Below, in pieces: positions 16,590 to 24,811 of a stretch of 64,000 nt of DNA (within the stretch, counting starts at the first letter, position 1; each line of letters begins with the position of its first letter). Made by a program: the position numbers and the translations under genes. Source of the stretch: Hymenobacter ruricola (GTDB lineage: Bacteria; Bacteroidota; Bacteroidia; Cytophagales; Hymenobacteraceae); assembly GCF_015694525.1 (NCBI RefSeq), contig NZ_JADQDM010000018.1, forward strand, positions 1-64,000, read 5' to 3'. Under the pieces are notes generated by a model. It did not search any database. It saw nothing but the letters and a program-made list of their open reading frames with translations, and was not told where the DNA came from.

Positions 16590-17291
16590 CTAATGGGCGG
16601 GCGCCGCGCCGGCCAGGCGGTTGTAGCGGGCGATGAGGCGCGGAATGTCCTGATAGAGCCTTGTGCCGCTTAGCTCGGCCCGGCGCACCGAGTCGGCAAG
16701 GGCGGGGGTGGCGCGCAGGAAATCAGCCAGCATGGGGCCAAACTGTTTGCCGGGCAGTAGCACCGTCATGGTCGAGTCGCCCGGACCAGGGACGCGCAAG
16801 TACCAGTACCAGCTGTCGGTGATGCCTTTGGTGGCCGCGCGAATATGGGACACGGCTCCTACGAGCGGCACCACTTCCAGCCAGCCGCCCTCGTAGCTCC
16901 TCTGCTCAAACAACTCCAGATGGGGGCCCGCTACGCGGCGCTCCACCAACCCCACGAATGGTCGGCCGGGCAGGTGTAGCGGCACCAGCTCACGCCCCCG
17001 CCGGCGCACCCACCGCACCTGCGTGTACTTTATGAGTACCGGCTTGGGTCGGGGCAAGCTGGCCGGGTGGCGCCAGGTGAAATAAAAGCCCTCAAGCTCA
17101 GCGGTTCCGTCATTCATGAAGCCATAGTGCAGCTTGCCCTTGCTGGTACAGAGCAGCACCGGCGGCACATAATAGCCACTTTTGGGTTGCAGCGTGTCCG
17201 TGGCGGGGTGATGCACTTCCGCCGACTGAGCCGCGGCGTTGGCAAACGAAAAGCAAAGCAACCCTTTGAGCGCAAGCTTGATAAAACGCAT
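16590..17291 (-). CDS. Secreted hypothetical protein (233 aa)
   Basis: From ATG 17291 the product has a signal peptide (MRFIKLALKGLLCFSFANAAAQS, roughly 22 residues) and then a mature part of about 210 residues. The mature part is rich in Arg, Pro and aromatic residues and has no domain I recognise. Segments such as KSGYYVPPVLLCTSKGKLHYGF and WYWYLRVPGPGDSTMTVLLPG suggest a beta-rich fold. The frame is open to 17378, but those codons give an Arg-rich non-signal N-terminus. It converges on the flavoprotein gene with a 4-nt gap and no terminator. It is probably periplasmic. Confidence 0.7.
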   Translation of the reverse strand: MRFIKLALKGLLCFSFANAAAQSAEVHHPATDTLQPKSGYYVPPVLLCTSKGKLHYGFMNDGTAELEGFYFTWRHPASLPRPKPVLIKYTQVRWVRRRGRELVPLHLPGRPFVGLVERRVAGPHLELFEQRSYEGGWLEVVPLVGAVSHIRAATKGITDSWYWYLRVPGPGDSTMTVLLPGKQFGPMLADFLRATPALADSVRRAELSGTRLYQDIPRLIARYNRLAGAAPAH

Positions 17292-17448
17292 TGTGGCAGG
17301 ACGTATGGCTATGCAGGATGAAATAAAGATACGTCCCGCTACGGTGGTGCACCAATGCCGCCGCCGCCGCATAAGCACTTCTTAACCGCCGTTATAACTA
17401 TGCCATTAGGCCCGTCAGTACGGTGGTTAAATGCTGCTTGTTCATGAC

Positions 17449-18327
17449 TTACGTGCGCACCACCAACTGCTCGGGCAGGTGCATGAGGTAGTCGCCGTAG
17501 CCGCTTTTGCGCAGGGGCTCGGCCAGGGCGCGCAACTGGTCGGCGTTGATAAAGCCCTGGCGGTACGCTATTTCTTCGATGGCGCCCACCTTCAGGCCCT
17601 GGCGCTGCTCAATTACGCGCACGAATTCACCGGCCTGCATCAGGCTCTCGAACGTGCCGGTATCGAGCCAGGCCGTGCCGCGGCCCAGAATGCCCACCTT
17701 GAGGGTGCCGCGCCGCAGGTACTCGCGGTTCACGTCCGTGATTTCGTACTCGCCGCGCGGGCTGGGCTTCAGCCCGCGGGCAATTTCGATGACGTCGTTG
17801 TCGTAGAAATACAGGCCGGGCACGGCGTAGTTGCTCTTGGGCGTGGCCGGCTTTTCTTCAATGCTGAGGGCTTTCTTGTTGGCATCGAACTCCACCACGC
17901 CGTAGCGCTCGGGGTCGAGCACGTGGTAGGCGAAAACCACGCCGCCGGTGGGGTCGCTGTTGGCTTTCAGCAGGGCCTCCAGGCCGGCGCCGTAGAAAAT
18001 ATTGTCGCCTAGCACCAGCGCCACCTTGTCCTGGCCGATGAAGTCGGCCCCAATTACGAAGGCCTGCGCCAGGCCGTTGGGTACCTCCTGCACGGCGTAT
18101 TGGAAGTCGCAGCCCAGGCTGCGCCCGTCGCCGAGCAGCTTCTGGAACTGCGCCTGGTCGTGCGGCGTGGTGATAATCAGCACTTCCCGGATGCCCGCCA
18201 TCAGCAGAATCGACAGCGGATAGTAAATCATCGGCTTGTCGTACACGGGCATGAGCTGCTTGCTCACGGCCAGCGTGAGCGGGTGCAGGCGGGTGCCGGA
18301 GCCCCCGGCGAGGATGATGCCTTTCAT
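17449..18327 (-). CDS. rmlA: Glucose-1-phosphate thymidylyltransferase
   Basis: RmlA makes dTDP-glucose from glucose-1-phosphate and dTTP, the first step to dTDP-deoxysugars. The 292 residues show the nucleotidyl-transferase signature [16 protein letters not shown], the Lys of [18 protein letters not shown], and [23 protein letters not shown] and [10 protein letters not shown] also match the RmlA family. Length is normal. It is the last gene of the minus-strand nucleotide-sugar operon, separated from its upstream neighbour by a long palindrome. rmlB is two genes upstream; rmlC and rmlD are absent from the window. Confidence 0.97.
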   Translation of the reverse strand: MKGIILAGGSGTRLHPLTLAVSKQLMPVYDKPMIYYPLSILLMAGIREVLIITTPHDQAQFQKLLGDGRSLGCDFQYAVQEVPNGLAQAFVIGADFIGQDKVALVLGDNIFYGAGLEALLKANSDPTGGVVFAYHVLDPERYGVVEFDANKKALSIEEKPATPKSNYAVPGLYFYDNDVIEIARGLKPSPRGEYEITDVNREYLRRGTLKVGILGRGTAWLDTGTFESLMQAGEFVRVIEQRQGLKVGAIEEIAYRQGFINADQLRALAEPLRKSGYGDYLMHLPEQLVVRT

Positions 18328-18358
18328 GGGATGAGGAAAGTCGTACTTGTGAATTTCA

Positions 18359-18454
18359 GAACGTCATGCCGAGCTTGTCGAAGCATCTCTACCGCGCAAG
18401 TAATCAGGGTTACTCCTGCGGTAGAGATGCTTCGACAAGCTCAGCACGACGTTC
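18359..18454. repeat. Long palindromic intergenic repeat, family A
   Basis: Arms 18359-18395 and 18418-18454 (37 nt, two mismatches, 22-nt loop) begin GAACGTCATGCCGAGCTTG and end CATCTCTACCGC. The element occupies most of the 141-nt gap between the SDR epimerase gene and rmlA. The middle of the arm (GAGCTTGTCGAAGC) matches the copy at 8685, not the GCGCAGCGAAGC type at 14814. Confidence 0.88.
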
Positions 18455-18468
18455 CTTTTAGCTTGACG

Positions 18469-19476
18469 CTAGTTTCTTTCTTTGATAAACTCCTGATTGG
18501 CTTTGAACCAGTCCAGCGTCTGCCGCAGGCCCTCGCGGATGCGGATTTGTGGGTCGTAGCCCAGCAGGTTTCGGGCCTTGGAAATGTCGGCCAGGGAGTC
18601 GCGGATGTCGCCGGCGCGGTCGGGGCCGAACTTCGGCGCCAGGTCGGAGCCGGCTTCTTCGCGCAGGATGTCATACATCTGCACCAGGGAGGTGCGGTCG
18701 CCCACCGCAATGTTGTAGACCTGGCCCAGTGCCTCCGGCTTCTGCACCAGCGCGGCCCGGATGTTGGCCTGCACGCAGTTTTCCACGAAGGTAAAGTCGC
18801 GGGTCTGGCCGCCGTCGCCGTTGAGGGTGGGCGCCTGGTTTTGCAGAATGGCGTCGATGAACAGCGGAATCACGGCCGCGTAGGCCCCGCCCGGGTCCTG
18901 GCGCGGGCCGAAGATGTTGAAGTAGCGCAGCCCGATGATTTCCATGCCGTAGGTGCGGGCAAACACGTCGGCGTACAGCTCGTTGGCGTACTTCGTCACG
19001 GCATAAGGCGAGAGCGGCTTGCCGATGCGGTCCTCCACCTTGGGCAGGCCGGGGTGGTCGCCGTAGGTGGAGCTGCTGGCCGCGTACACGAAGCGCTTCA
19101 CGCCCGCGTCCTTGGCCGCGGTCAGCATCTGCACGAAGCCGCCCACGTTCACGTCGTTGGTCAGCACGGGGTCTTTGATGGAACGCGGCACCGAGCCGAG
19201 GGCGGCTTCGTGCAGCACCACGTCCACGCCGGCGCAGGCGTTGGCACACACGGCCGCGTCGCGGATGTCGCCGTCCAAGATTTCCAGGCGCGCGTCGCCG
19301 GCAAACAGCGCCAGGTTTTTGCGGAAGCCGTTGGAGTAGTTGTCCAGCGTCCGCACTTTTTTGACGCCGTATTTCAGCAGGTACTCCACGATGTTGGAGC
19401 CGATGAAGCCCGCGCCGCCGGTAACGAGAAAAGTCAGATTATCGAGCGGCTGCTCGTGGAAAGGGTTTTCGTACAT
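18469..19476 (-). CDS. NAD-dependent sugar epimerase, UDP-GlcNAc C4-epimerase-like (WbpP/TviC type)
   Basis: This is an extended SDR acting on a nucleotide sugar in the cytosol. The 335 residues show the NAD motif VTGGAGFIGSNIVEYL, HEAALGSVPRS, SSSTYGDHPGLPKVE and the catalytic YAVTKYANE. SVPRSIKDPVLTNDVNVGG and GLRYFNIFGPRQDPGGAYAAVIPLF are typical of the WbpP/TviC group, which interconverts UDP-GlcNAc and UDP-GalNAc. Together with the dehydrogenase at 21834 this suggests synthesis of UDP-GalNAcA. Substrate assignment is by family and context. It sits between two intergenic palindromes in the operon. Confidence 0.88.
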   Translation of the reverse strand: MYENPFHEQPLDNLTFLVTGGAGFIGSNIVEYLLKYGVKKVRTLDNYSNGFRKNLALFAGDARLEILDGDIRDAAVCANACAGVDVVLHEAALGSVPRSIKDPVLTNDVNVGGFVQMLTAAKDAGVKRFVYAASSSTYGDHPGLPKVEDRIGKPLSPYAVTKYANELYADVFARTYGMEIIGLRYFNIFGPRQDPGGAYAAVIPLFIDAILQNQAPTLNGDGGQTRDFTFVENCVQANIRAALVQKPEALGQVYNIAVGDRTSLVQMYDILREEAGSDLAPKFGPDRAGDIRDSLADISKARNLLGYDPQIRIREGLRQTLDWFKANQEFIKERN

Positions 19477-19481
19477 AAAGT

Positions 19482-19568
19482 CAGTTAACAGTTATCAGTG
19501 AGCAGTGAACAGTTATAAAAATGGCTATTGAACGATGCTGTCCACTACTCACTGATAACTGTTAACTG
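19482..19568. repeat. Inverted repeat of the TTAACAGTTATCAGT type
   Basis: Positions 19482-19507 and 19543-19568 pair over 26 bp with one mismatch; the loop is 35 nt. The arm reads CAGTTAACAGTTATCAGTGA and onward. Each arm is itself built from short direct repeats of the type ACAGTTATCAGT/AGCAGTGAACAGT. The sequence is unrelated to the neighbouring junction repeats. It fills the gap between rmlB and the epimerase gene. Confidence 0.88.
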
Positions 19569-19578
19569 AAGCGCAGCG

Positions 19579-20634
19579 CTACCGCCCGGCGTACTGCTTG
19601 GCGTTGTAATCCTGGTAAGCGCCGCTCGTTACGTGGTTCAGCCACTCCTCGTTTTCGAGGTACCAGTCCACGGTTTGGGCCAGGCCCTGCTCGAAGGTGA
19701 CGGAGGGCTTCCAGCCCAGCTCGTTCATTATTTTAGAGGAATCGATGGCGTAGCGCATGTCGTGGCCGGCGCGGTCGGTCACGAACTTGATGAGCTGGCG
19801 CGAGGTGCCCGGCGCCTGGCCGGTTTTCTCGTCCACCACGTCGCACAGCAGCTCAATGAGCTTGAGGTTTTGCCACTCGTTCACGCCGCCGATGTTGTAG
19901 GTTTCGCCGGGTTTACCCCGGTGAAACACCGCGTCGATGGCCGTGGCGTGGTCTTTCACAAACAGCCAGTCGCGCACGTTTTCGCCTTTGCCGTACACGG
20001 GCACGGGCTGGCCGGTGCGCAGCCGGTGAATGGCCAGCGGAATGAGCTTTTCGGGGAAGTGGTTGGGGCCGTAGTTGTTCGAGCAGTTGCTGAGCTTGAT
20101 GGGCAGGCCGTAGGTGTGGTGCCAGGCCCGCACAAAGTGGTCGGAGCTGGCCTTGGAGGCCGAGTAGGGCGAGCGGGGGTCGTAGGCGGTTTCCTCGGTG
20201 AACATCTCGGGCCCGAAATCCAGCGAGCCGTACACCTCGTCGGTGCTCACGTGGTAGAACACGTGGCCGGCGTAGCCGCCGGGCTGCCAGAGGTGGCGCG
20301 CCGCGTTCAGCAAATTCACCGTGCCGATGACGTTGGTTTTCACAAACGCCATGGGGTCGGTGATGCTGCGGTCCACGTGGCTTTCGGCCGCAAGGTGAAT
20401 CACGGCATCGGGCGCCTCGTGGGCAAACAACTGGTCGACGAAGTTCTGGTCGGCAATGTCGCCCTTGACGAACTTGTAGTTCGGCGCCTGCTTCACGTCA
20501 CGCAGGTTCTCCAGATTGCCGGCGTAGGTCAGCGCGTCGAGGTTGAGAATCTGGTAGTTCGGGTACTTTGTCACGAACAGCCGCACAACGTGTGAGCCAA
20601 TGAAGCCGGCGCCGCCAGTAATGAGGATTTTCAT
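19579..20634 (-). CDS. rmlB: dTDP-glucose 4,6-dehydratase
   Basis: RmlB converts dTDP-glucose into dTDP-4-keto-6-deoxyglucose. The 351 residues carry the NAD motif ITGGAGFIGSHVVRLF, then LDALTYAGNLENL, HLAAESHVDRSI and the THR-type catalytic region VSTDEVYGSL. YSASKASSDHFVRAWHHTYGLP and SNNYGPNHFPEKLIPL follow, all diagnostic. ATG 20634 is the start; the frame continues to 20712 only through repeat DNA. It belongs to the nucleotide-sugar operon; its product may feed a 6-deoxysugar made by enzymes encoded elsewhere. Confidence 0.97.
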   Translation of the reverse strand: MKILITGGAGFIGSHVVRLFVTKYPNYQILNLDALTYAGNLENLRDVKQAPNYKFVKGDIADQNFVDQLFAHEAPDAVIHLAAESHVDRSITDPMAFVKTNVIGTVNLLNAARHLWQPGGYAGHVFYHVSTDEVYGSLDFGPEMFTEETAYDPRSPYSASKASSDHFVRAWHHTYGLPIKLSNCSNNYGPNHFPEKLIPLAIHRLRTGQPVPVYGKGENVRDWLFVKDHATAIDAVFHRGKPGETYNIGGVNEWQNLKLIELLCDVVDEKTGQAPGTSRQLIKFVTDRAGHDMRYAIDSSKIMNELGWKPSVTFEQGLAQTVDWYLENEEWLNHVTSGAYQDYNAKQYAGR

Positions 20635-20641
20635 GCAGTAG

Positions 20642-20728
20642 GTGAGTAAGTGGGTAAATGAGTAAGTGAGCTGGCAAGCAAATGAGTAGCGCACGTTGGC
20701 CCACTTACTCATTTACCCACTTACTCAC
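20642..20728. repeat. Inverted repeat of the GTGAGTAAGTGGGTAAATGAG type, overlapping the galE stop
   Basis: Positions 20642-20668 and 20702-20728 are a perfect 27-bp inverted repeat with a 33-nt loop. The arm is made of GAGTAAGTG / GGTAAATG units, so it is internally repetitive. The right arm includes the galE stop codon (20725-20727), so the element is joined directly to the gene's last codons. It fills the gap between galE and rmlB. Confidence 0.9.
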
Positions 20729-21741
20729 TTACCAAGCGTCTGCTGCCACTTCCAGGCGCTGGTCAGGGCCTCGGCCAGGGAGCCTTCCGTTTTGAATCCG
20801 AGCACGGTTTCGGCCTTCGTGGCGTCGGCGTAGATGGCGGGCACGTCGCCGGTGCGGCGGGGGCCCAGCTCCACGTTCAGCTTCTGGCCGCTCACTTCCT
20901 CGAAGGTGCGCACCACTTCCAGCACGCTGTTGCCGCGGCCGGTGCCCACGTTGAAGATTTCGACCCGCTCGGTGGCCTGCTTTTCCAACAAGCGGCGCAC
21001 GGCCACCACGTGGGCCTTGGCCAGGTCCACCACGTAGATGTAGTCGCGCACGCAGGAGCCGTCGGGCGTGTCGTAGTCGGTGCCGTACACGGTCAGCTTT
21101 TCGCGGATGCCGGCCGCCGTCTGGGTGATGAACGGCACGAGGTTGTTGGGCACGCCCAGGGGCAGTTCGCCGATTTTGGCCGACGGATGCGCCCCGATGG
21201 GGTTGAAGTAGCGCAGCAAAATGGTGCGCGGCCCGCCCGCGGCGGCCACGTCGGTGAGGATGTCCTCGGCCATTTGCTTGGTGGCGCCGTAGGGCGAGGT
21301 GGCCTTTTTGGTGGGCGTGGCCTCGGTCACGGGCAGCGCGTCGGGCACGCCGTACACGGTGCACGACGAGGAAAACACCAAAGACTCCACTCCAAATTCG
21401 GGCATCACCGCCAACAGGGCCAGCAACGAGTCGAGGTTGTTGCGGTAGTAAGCCAACGGCTTCTGCACCGACTCGCCCACGGCCTTGAAGGCGGCGAAGT
21501 GCACCACGCCGACAATGCCGGGCTCGGCCGCGAACACCGTGCGCAGGGCCGCCTCGTCGGCACAATTGATGCGATACACCGGCACCTTGCTTCCCAGAAT
21601 GCCCTCAATACCGGCCAGGGCCGATTCCTGGGAATTGCTGAAGTCATCGACAATAATGGGCTGGTAACCGGCCTGGCGCAGCTCCACTACCGCGTGCGAG
21701 CCGATGTAGCCAGCGCCGCCAGTGACAAGTATTTTTTTCAT
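20725..21741 (-). CDS. galE: UDP-glucose 4-epimerase
   Basis: GalE interconverts UDP-glucose and UDP-galactose. The 338 residues show VTGGAGYIGSHAVVELRQAG, then HFAAFKAVGESVQKPL, SSSCTVYG and catalytic Tyr/Lys in SPYGATKQMAED. LRYFNPIGAHPSAKIGE and DYDTPDGSCVRDYIYVVDLA follow. These are the classical GalE landmarks and the length is standard. The final Gly-Lys codons and the TGA lie in the flanking inverted repeat, so the C-terminal end may have been set by insertion of that element. It is the third gene of the operon as transcribed. Confidence 0.97.
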   Translation of the reverse strand: MKKILVTGGAGYIGSHAVVELRQAGYQPIIVDDFSNSQESALAGIEGILGSKVPVYRINCADEAALRTVFAAEPGIVGVVHFAAFKAVGESVQKPLAYYRNNLDSLLALLAVMPEFGVESLVFSSSCTVYGVPDALPVTEATPTKKATSPYGATKQMAEDILTDVAAAGGPRTILLRYFNPIGAHPSAKIGELPLGVPNNLVPFITQTAAGIREKLTVYGTDYDTPDGSCVRDYIYVVDLAKAHVVAVRRLLEKQATERVEIFNVGTGRGNSVLEVVRTFEEVSGQKLNVELGPRRTGDVPAIYADATKAETVLGFKTEGSLAEALTSAWKWQQTLGK

Positions 21742-21747
21742 AAGCTA

Positions 21748-21807
21748 TTAGCGGTTAGTCGTCAGCCGTCAGCTTTTTCAGGGCTGCTCCGAAGAGCTAA
21801 CCGCTAA
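21748..21807. repeat. Inverted repeat of the AGCTATTAGCGGTTAG type
   Basis: TTAGCGGTTAG at 21748-21758 pairs perfectly with CTAACCGCTAA at 21797-21807. Both flanks contain further AGCTNTTAGC/AGCTAACAGC and GTCAGC units (21744-21825), so the whole gap between the dehydrogenase gene and galE is a degenerate composite of short repeats. It is distinct in sequence from the repeats at the other operon junctions. Confidence 0.75.
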
Positions 21808-21833
21808 CAGCTTTCAGCTAACAGCTACATTTA

Positions 21834-23129
21834 TTACAGGCTCCAGTACTGAATGTCTTTCATCTTGCCCCGGTAGAGGCCTTTGATGTCGACGAGCACG
21901 GCGTTGGCGGAAGTGATGGATTGGAAATAAGCTTCGTCTTTCTCGGCGTAGGGCAAGTGGCCCACGGCCACAATCACGGCGTCGTAGTCTTTGCGCACGT
22001 CGTCGTTGGGCGTCAGGCGGAAGCCGTACTCGTGGTGCAGCTCGTTGGAATCGGCGTGCGGGTCCACAATGTCGACGTTTACCGAGAAGTTTTTCAGCTC
22101 CTGAATCACGTCGGCTACCTTAGAATTGCGGATGTCTTCCACGTTCTCCTTGAAGGTGGCGCCCATCACCAGCACGCGGCTTTTGGCCACGTCCTTGCCT
22201 TTCTTAATCATCATCTGCACCGTTTTCCGGGCGATGTAGGCGCCCATGTTGTCGTTGGTGGTGCGGCCGCTCAGGATAACCTTGGCGTCGTAGCCCAGCT
22301 CTTTGGCCTTGTAGGTCAGGTAGTACGGGTCGACGCCGATGCAGTGGCCGCCCACCAGGCCGGGCGAGAATTTCAGGAAATTCCACTTCGTGCCGGCCGC
22401 TTCCAGCACCTCGTAGGTGTTGATGCTCATGCGGTCGAAAATCATCGACAGCTCGTTCATCAGGGCAATGTTGACGTCGCGCTGGGTGTTTTCGATGATT
22501 TTGGCGGCTTCGGCCACCCGGATGCTGCTGGCGCGGTGCACGCCGGCGTCCACCACCAGCTCGTACACTTTGGCAATGGTGTCGAGGGCTTCGTCGTCGT
22601 TGCCGCTCACCACTTTCACAATGCGGCGCAGGGTGTGCTCCTTGTCGCCGGGGTTGATGCGCTCGGGCGAGTAGCCCACCTTGAAATCGTTCGGGAACTT
22701 CAGGCCCGACAGCCGCTCAATCACCGGAATGCAGTCTTCCTCGGTGCAGCCGGGGTACACGGTGCTCTCAAACACCACGTAATCGCCCTTTTTAATCACC
22801 TTGCCCACCGACGACGACGCGCCGAGCAGCGGCTTGAGGTCGGGCATGGCGTGCTCGTCGATGGGCGTGGGCACGGCCACGATGTAAAAGCTGGCCTGGC
22901 GCAGCACGTCGAGCGAATCGGTGAAGGTGATGTCGCAGCCGTCGAACGCGGCTTTGTCCAGCTCGCCGCTGGGGTCGACGCCCTGTTTCATCTGGGCCAC
23001 GCGGCCGGCGTTGATGTCGAAGCCAATAACCTTCAGCTGCTTCGCGAATTCGAGGGCGATGGGCAAGCCCACGTAGCCGAGGCCGATAACGGCCAGGGTG
23101 GCCTCTTTGCGCAATAATTGGTCGTACAC
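21834..23129 (-). CDS. Nucleotide sugar dehydrogenase (UDP-HexNAc dehydrogenase, WbpO/TviB-like)
   Basis: The enzyme oxidises C6 of a UDP-hexose derivative to the uronic acid with two NAD. The 431 residues include the Rossmann motif VIGLGYVGLPIALEFA, then VPTPIDEH and FESTVYPGCTEE, and SPERINPGDKEHTL. The catalytic Cys is in GLVGGHCIGVDPYYL, and the C-terminal MGATFKENVEDIRNSK is typical. PERINPGD and the overall pattern fit the WbpO/TviB/WecC group rather than UDP-glucose dehydrogenase. With the C4-epimerase at 18469 it could make UDP-GalNAcA. It is followed by a repeat and then galE; the acetyltransferase gene ends 4 nt upstream. Confidence 0.92.
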   Translation of the reverse strand: MYDQLLRKEATLAVIGLGYVGLPIALEFAKQLKVIGFDINAGRVAQMKQGVDPSGELDKAAFDGCDITFTDSLDVLRQASFYIVAVPTPIDEHAMPDLKPLLGASSSVGKVIKKGDYVVFESTVYPGCTEEDCIPVIERLSGLKFPNDFKVGYSPERINPGDKEHTLRRIVKVVSGNDDEALDTIAKVYELVVDAGVHRASSIRVAEAAKIIENTQRDVNIALMNELSMIFDRMSINTYEVLEAAGTKWNFLKFSPGLVGGHCIGVDPYYLTYKAKELGYDAKVILSGRTTNDNMGAYIARKTVQMMIKKGKDVAKSRVLVMGATFKENVEDIRNSKVADVIQELKNFSVNVDIVDPHADSNELHHEYGFRLTPNDDVRKDYDAVIVAVGHLPYAEKDEAYFQSITSANAVLVDIKGLYRGKMKDIQYWSL

Positions 23130-23133
23130 GTAG

Positions 23134-23760
23134 TTAGATTTTCGAGGTTCGTTTGTCGTTTTTGGTGAGCGGGCGCACTGACTGCTGGTCGGCGCTGAGC
23201 TCGTATTGTTCGCCGCTTTCGGGGCAGATGGCCCGGCGCTGGGCGTCGAAGGCCAGGCGGTGGCCGTAGGCGCTCATCCAGCCCCGGAGCCGGGCCGGCG
23301 TACCGTAGACGAGGGCGTAGGCCGGCACGTCGTGCGTGACCACGCTGCCCGCGCCCACGAAGGCGTAGCGCCCCAGCCGCACGCCGCACACGATGGTGGC
23401 GTTGGCGCCCACCGTCACGCCCTGCTCCAGGTAGGTGGGCTGGTACTGGCCGGCGCCCTTGCGGGGCACGGCGCTGCGCGGGTTTTTCACGTTGGTAAAC
23501 ACCACGGAGGGGCCCAGAAACACGTCGTCTTCGCACACCACGCCGCCGTAGAGGCTCACGTTGTTTTGCACCTTCACGTTGCGGCCCAGCGTCACGCCGT
23601 CGGCCACGAACACGTTCTGGCCCAGGTTGCAGTCTTCGCCCACGTCGGCGCCCGCCGAGATGTGGCAGAAGTGCCACACGCGGCTGCCGCGGCCCACCTG
23701 GCAGCCCTCGTCCAGGACGGCCGTGGGGTGGGCGTAGTAATCGGCGGCGGGGTGCGGCAT
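23134..23760 (-). CDS. Hexapeptide-repeat N-acetyltransferase (WbpD/WlbB-like)
   Basis: The 208-residue protein is a left-handed beta-helix acyltransferase: imperfect hexapeptides run from about residue 15 to 150 ([41 protein letters not shown]). [18 protein letters not shown] and [17 protein letters not shown] match WbpD-type enzymes, which acetylate a 3-amino group on a UDP-linked uronic acid. The partner dehydrogenase/aminotransferase (WbpB, WbpE) is not in the window, so the exact substrate is uncertain. The last 50 residues are polar and extend beyond the helix. It is the first gene of the minus-strand operon, with a promoter box 25 nt upstream. Confidence 0.88.
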   Translation of the reverse strand: MPHPAADYYAHPTAVLDEGCQVGRGSRVWHFCHISAGADVGEDCNLGQNVFVADGVTLGRNVKVQNNVSLYGGVVCEDDVFLGPSVVFTNVKNPRSAVPRKGAGQYQPTYLEQGVTVGANATIVCGVRLGRYAFVGAGSVVTHDVPAYALVYGTPARLRGWMSAYGHRLAFDAQRRAICPESGEQYELSADQQSVRPLTKNDKRTSKI

Positions 23761-23785
23761 GCGGGCAAGCGGGTGGTTCAGCCGG

Positions 23786-23825
23786 CAAAGGTAAGGCGGC
23801 GGGCGGGGTTGGGTTCGTACTTTTG
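23786..23825. promoter_or_regulatory. Divergent promoter pair between acetyltransferase and Uma2 genes
   Basis: On the minus strand TACCTTTG (plus 23786-23793) faces the sugar operon start at 23760. On the plus strand TACTTTTG (23818-23825) faces the Uma2 gene start at 23852. Both are perfect TAnnTTTG boxes, about 25 nt from their start codons and 24 bp apart, so their upstream regions overlap. No clear -33 TTG is visible for either. Confidence 0.6.
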
Positions 23826-23851
23826 GGTAATTCCCTCAATCCGACTGCATC

Positions 23852-24451
23852 ATGGGCCTGCCTGCGTTCCAACTTCCCGAAGAATCGGTTTACGTTTCAG
23901 TCGATGACTACCTCGCGCTCGAATTCGAAGCCGCTACCCGCCACGAGTACGCCAACGGCCGCGTGTGGGCGATGGCGGGCGCCGAGATGGTCCACAACGA
24001 TATCAACTACAACCTCAATCAAGTCATTGGCCCGCAGTTGCGCGGAAAAGGCTGCAAAGCCAATATGAGCGACTTGCGGGTGCAAACGAAAAACCGCTCC
24101 GGCTATCTATACCCCGACACAGTAGTGGTTTGTGGTACGCCCATGCTTTCTGATGAGGTGAGGCCCCGGTCCCTGACCAATCCGGTGCTCATTGTGGAAG
24201 TGACATCGGCCTCAACGGCCGAGCGCGACCATTACGAAAAATTCGCCCTTTACCGGCACATTATCAGCCTACGCCAGTACCTCATGCTCAGCTCCGAAGA
24301 GGTGCACGCCGAACTCTATACCCTGGACGAAGTGGGCCGCTGGATATACACTGAAACCCGCGACCTCTCCGCTGTGCTGGACCTGAGCAGCATCAGCTGC
24401 CAAGTGCCGCTGGCGGAGGTGTATGCGGGCGTTGAGTTGGTAAAGACTTGA
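23852..24451 (+). CDS. Uma2 family (DUF820) restriction-endonuclease-fold protein
   Basis: The 199 residues match the Uma2/DUF820 pattern. An N-terminal SVDDYLALEFEAATRHEYANGR region is followed by AMAGAEMVHNDINYNLNQ. The PD-(D/E)XK core is YLYPDTVVVCG with a later VLIVEVTSAST and KFALYRHI. The Asp of YPD, the Glu of VEV and a downstream Lys fit the nuclease active site. These proteins are common in cyanobacteria and some Bacteroidota, often as many scattered copies, and their biological role is unclear. It stands alone here on the plus strand with its own -7 box, convergent with the gene at 24453. Confidence 0.93.
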   Translation: MGLPAFQLPEESVYVSVDDYLALEFEAATRHEYANGRVWAMAGAEMVHNDINYNLNQVIGPQLRGKGCKANMSDLRVQTKNRSGYLYPDTVVVCGTPMLSDEVRPRSLTNPVLIVEVTSASTAERDHYEKFALYRHIISLRQYLMLSSEEVHAELYTLDEVGRWIYTETRDLSAVLDLSSISCQVPLAEVYAGVELVKT

Positions 24452-24452
24452 T

Positions 24453-24806
24453 TTAGTCGCGCAATGCTTCAGCGTAGTCATGCATCATGAATATGAGAGC
24501 AAGTGCTGCCGCTGCTAAGAAAAACAAGACGCTGAATCCCGCCAGGATGCCGTCGCCTGTCCGAGCATGAGCGCTTCGAAGCGCCTTATACAAAGCCCAT
24601 AGATTGAGTGCTAATCCAACGACATAAACTAAAGCAGCCAACGCTCCTTGGTGGCGTGTATGGAGGGGCAGCCAGCTGTTTGAAGCAGTAAGGGCAGTTG
24701 CAATCACAATTACTAGTTGCCAGACCAAGCTCCCCAGAATGGTTCCAGCAAAACCTTTCAAAAACAGCCCGCGCACCTTAGCTGGAGCGGTTTCCGGCTT
24801 CTCCAT
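24453..24806 (-). CDS. Small multi-pass membrane protein (117 aa), unknown function
   Basis: From ATG 24806 the product has a short cytosolic start (MEKPETAPAKVRGLFLKG), then three hydrophobic segments (about residues 18-40, 52-73 and 82-108) and an acidic end. No family is recognised. The frame extends to 24947, but that part is antisense to the dehydrogenase 3' end and is Arg/Pro-rich. Codon use is less GC-rich than in neighbours. It starts 5 nt after the stop of the aldehyde dehydrogenase gene, so it is probably translated from the same transcript. Confidence 0.62.
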   Translation of the reverse strand: MEKPETAPAKVRGLFLKGFAGTILGSLVWQLVIVIATALTASNSWLPLHTRHQGALAALVYVVGLALNLWALYKALRSAHARTGDGILAGFSVLFFLAAAALALIFMMHDYAEALRD

Positions 24807-24811
24807 GATGC

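Noticed and set aside
22204-22386. Short internal frames in the sugar operon
   Set aside because: Shadow frames within well-supported dehydrogenase and epimerase genes.
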